Assembly: GCA_947095535.1 (NCBI GenBank)
Contig: OX352773.1
Span: 262,097,590 to 262,161,589 of the forward strand
Direction: 5' to 3'
DNA length: 64,000 bases
From: Poecilobothrus nobilitatus
Lineage: Eukaryota > Arthropoda > Insecta > Diptera > Dolichopodidae
Shown here: in pieces, positions 60,780-64,000 of the stretch
Layout: each line of letters starts with the position of its first letter
Position numbering within the stretch: position 1 is the first letter of the stretch
Position numbers and translations under genes: made by a program
Notes under the pieces: model-generated
Databases searched by the model: none
What the model was told of the DNA's origin: nothing
The model's input: the letters and a program-made list of their open reading frames with translations, nothing else

Positions 60780-62670
60780 ATGATTTGTTTAGAACAAGTT
60801 TAAACCTACAATTAAAACATACTTAAATTAAATGTTAATTAAACACAAAAAATGAGAATTTAACTTGCACATGCTTGCACTTTCGACATTCTATCAAATG
60901 GAAATCCCAAAATTTTTACGACGAAATGAAAAGTTGGATACCTCAACTAAAAGTTTTCCAAAGAGAAACTCTTTCTTTTAAAGAGTCATTTTTTATTTGT
61001 AGCTTAATATATATGAGTAAAAATTTATGGTCAAAATTTGGATAGTTTTATTAAAATTTTTGCGTTTATGTTTTCGATAGACCTGACACATGTGCAAATT
61101 CAATTTCTGCATTTTCTTTTTAATATAAGTACATAATGTAATATGTACTTTATTTGTAATAAATACCTTTAGGTTTTATTATTTTATAACGTGAAAGTAT
61201 TTTGATCTATTTGAAAAAGATGCAAAAAATTCCATAAAATGTGAATGAATATTCCAAAGTGTACGCATGCAATCAACAAATAATGTGGAAATATTTATTT
61301 TTATTAATTCAATAATGCGATTGAACACGATAAATTGAGTGTCATATTAATATGTCGCGTCATTTTTTCTTTTATTATATTTTGATTGGAAAAATTTTAA
61401 TAGACTGAAAAAGATAAGTAAATCAAGAATTCTATAAAAATTTTATTGGAGAAATAACACAACATTTTTTCAAGACTAGCTTTTTATGGAGACTATGAAG
61501 AAAATCTTAGCTTCGACTTTAAAGCAATATATATATATATATATGTCCATGTTTTTATTTAAAAAACATTTGCTTAAAATATTTATGTTAGGAAGTCAAT
61601 CTTTAAAATTGAAATAGATTATAGCGATTGTTGGTTCATAAAAAATGATGCAATAATACTTGAAAGGACAAAAATTTTCAGCTATTTTTGTAATATTTAA
61701 AAAAAAAAATGTGTTCAAAAGCCAAAAAGTTAAAAAATAAAATATCACACGAAGATTTTAACAATAGATTTTAAAGTGTTTTAAAAATAGAATACGTCTT
61801 AATATAAACTGCTTGAATATTTCTTCTATCTTCTATTTGACAATTCATGTCAAATCGTAAATATTAATTGATAGTTGCAAGGTTTAGAGTTTTAAGCAAT
61901 AATATAAATTAACCTTAAAGTGAAATTGAAATTTAACTTTTACTTATTCTACTTTTCTAATTCTTGTTCTTTAGTCTAATCTTGTCTCTTTCTTTTCTTT
62001 TTTTTTTATTGTCTGTTTCATATTTTTACATTAAACTTCTAAGAAATCACAAAAAAACATTTTGTTTGTCATACGTCATAATCATAATGTTTACTGGTAT
62101 TTACACATTGTCATAAGGATAGTAACAATGTATTTGATTACGACAATGTAAATGTTTGTCTCAAGGACAATATGAAATTGAAAAAGAAGAAAATAATGAA
62201 GAAGAAAATAATGTAATTATATACATATATGTAATAATTACATATATTTGTTTTAAGATAAATTGCGTATAAGCGTTTAATTTTAAATTTAAAAAAAAAA
62301 AATCAGTAAGTTTATCATGATACAGCTTTTATAATTTAATGTGGTGTGGTGACAATTGATAAAATGATGAAATAAACTTTAAGACAATTCATTTTTCTTT
62401 TTGCTGCTTCATTCATCAAGTCAATCATAAAATTATATATTTTATAAAATTTTAATTAAAATTTTTTTTTTTTTCCAAATTAATGAATTAAACAAAAGTT
62501 GAAACAATTCATGAATAAGGCATAATTTTAAACCAAGTTTTAGAAGAGATTTCATTCTGATTAAAATTGATTACAACCACACAGATAAATTTTAAATCTT
62601 TTTTCTATATAATTGTCTGTCTAATCTGTTAAACTGAAAAGTTGTTTAAAATTGAAATCATATCATATGT

Positions 62671-63056
62671 CTGCAGTTCATTTGCCTATGTCATGTGACT
62701 GTATTTTTTGTATGTTGTCTACATTATCATCATTTGACTGTATTTCCTTTGATTGTATTTAATTTGACTGTATGTAAAACATTATAATTATGATTAGTTT
62801 TAAAGTTAGTTACAAAATCAGAGTTTCAATAACTTGTCTAGCAGGAATATTAAAGTGGCAGCCCCCACTCTTTTAAATGCTTTGTTATTAAAATATGTGT
62901 GCAAATCATATATAATTGAGGGTGAATTTTAAAGTTGATTACAATTACTTACAAATAGAATTCAGTTAAATGAAATACAGTGAAATGAAGTACAGCCAAA
63001 TTATAATGCAGAGAAATGAAAATACAAGCAAGTGACATACAATCACAATGACAAAA
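62671..63056. repeat. Inverted clusters of a TTTGACTGTATTT motif
   Basis: Left cluster 62671-62780 has CATGTGACTGTATTTTTTG, CATTTGACTGTATTTCC, TTTGATTGTATTT and AATTTGACTGTATG. Right cluster 62952-63056 has the complement forms AAATGAAATACAGTG, AAATGAAGTACAGCCAAA and AATACAAGCAAGTGACATAC. It could be a decayed MITE with repetitive subtermini. Confidence 0.45.
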
Positions 63057-64000
63057 GATTCTCTATATATTTTAATCTCATATAAAATGTGCTCATTATA
63101 TTAGAATTAGATGGTCAGACTTTCGCTGTAATTTACATTTACATTATATAATTTCGTATAGTTTTTATTTTAAGATGATTAAAGTTTTAGCTGAGTTTAA
63201 TTATGAATAATAATAATAACAATAATAAAATGAGTAAATATTAACTATTTTAAGTCAAGAAAATAATAATTATGATTATAATTCATCAAAATAGTTTTGA
63301 TGAAAAACAAAAATTTTTTTTTTACAGACTATAGCACAACAATTAATTAAAGCTTCTACAACTTCAATTTACATCGATCAAACCATTTAGAAGGCTATCT
63401 GAATGCAACAAATAAACGGAATTTATAAACAACTAAGAACATAAGAAAAATTGAAGAAAGGCAGAGAATAGGCAGAAAGAAATTCCACATATTTTAATAT
63501 CGTGACTGATCTAAAATCAATGGCATCATACAGAATACACCTTCATCACTAATAAAATCAATGGATAAAATTGTAAGAATTGTAGGATCTAGGATTATCT
63601 CAATATCCAATAATGGATAAATAGAAAAAATAAAGGAAGAAAATTGGTTTAGAAATATTCTTATATATATTTCTTTTGAACCACTATTTCTCTTATAAAA
63701 TCCTTTTTATCCTTTCAGCATATACACATGTATAGACAAAATCATACTCAAAGTTATGTACAATAAAATTCAGACATAAGATTATTAGAATAACAAATAT
63801 TGTTTTACAATAGAAGCAAAACTTAGCTAAGAAATCTTAAATTGATAAAAATGGAATAAATTCAAGCATTAAAAAAGAATTTACAAAAGGACGCATCTTT
63901 AAACATTTGAAATAAAAAAAAAAATATTGAAAACAATTGCTGTAAAAAATTGCTCCAACACATTTAATATTTAGTGTAATTTATCGATTGCATTACAAAG

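Larger units (their letters stand above)
32336..64000. other. Region upstream of the SLC5 start; no convincing host gene
   Basis: The SLC5 promoter and any 5' non-coding exon should lie here but cannot be placed. The first 700 bases upstream of the ATG are full of T8-T15 tracts. Apart from the mobile elements listed separately, the stretches 33000-36985, 37110-38735, 39080-39900, 40661-42240, 42546-43740, 43955-44585, 45797-46284, 51593-52980, 54545-55435, 55646-57180, 58490-59914, 60780-62670 and 63057-64000 are A+T-rich with short microsatellites and no ORF resembling a known protein. One orphan exon-like segment (48253-48338) is the exception. Confidence 0.6.

Overview
This is a very A+T-rich eukaryotic window (more than three quarters A+T by eye). 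It is almost certainly from an insect. Brachyceran Diptera is my best guess, from a fly-like SLC5 protein, frequent TACTCGTATA and ATACATACATATGTA motifs, and CCGTCCGTCCGT-bearing dispersed repeats; the order is not proven. There is no bacterial-style gene packing, operon, CRISPR array or functional tRNA/rRNA gene.

One host gene is clearly present, on the minus strand: the 5' half of a sodium/solute symporter of the SLC5 family (SMVT/SMCT-like, the group that includes the fly CG9657-type transporters). Exon 1 is 31638-32335 (232 codons plus two bases, with a long low-complexity N-terminal extension), exon 2 is 7026-7185 and exon 3 is 107-172. GT..AG junctions and codon phases agree at every join. 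The introns are about 24.5 kb and 6.9 kb, and the gene continues beyond position 1, so only about 308 codons are in view.

Introns and upstream DNA are a graveyard of transposable elements. Intron 2 holds a palindromic MITE (about 1534-1780), a 748-bp element with perfect 23-bp terminal inverted repeats (4456-5203) and a tRNA-headed SINE (about 3899-4235). Intron 1 holds a mariner-like element (14813-16762) with a LINE fragment inside its transposase gene, a LINE reverse-transcriptase relic (about 22345-25600) broken by two copies of another repeat in opposite orientation, two tRNA-derived SINE families, LINE 3' ends and two members of a dispersed 'family B' repeat.

From 32336 to 64000 I find no convincing host gene. 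The stretch holds three more family B copies, three 'family R' elements (49829-51325, 52981-54544, 59915-60779), an internally deleted mariner relic (about 38740-39075), a LINE relic split by a composite SINE (46285-48020), a LINE 3' end coding the last part of a reverse transcriptase (57184-57790, minus), SINEs and a hairpin-forming repeat (55436-55645). One orphan exon-like segment (48253-48338, minus) is the only hint of another gene.

No dedicated new biological system stands out. The most interesting structure is the repeat biology: nested insertions, two related non-autonomous families (R and B) sharing modules, and a 3'-terminal stem-loop that LINE ends and tRNA-headed SINEs appear to share. 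All repeat similarities and identities were judged by eye, without alignment software.
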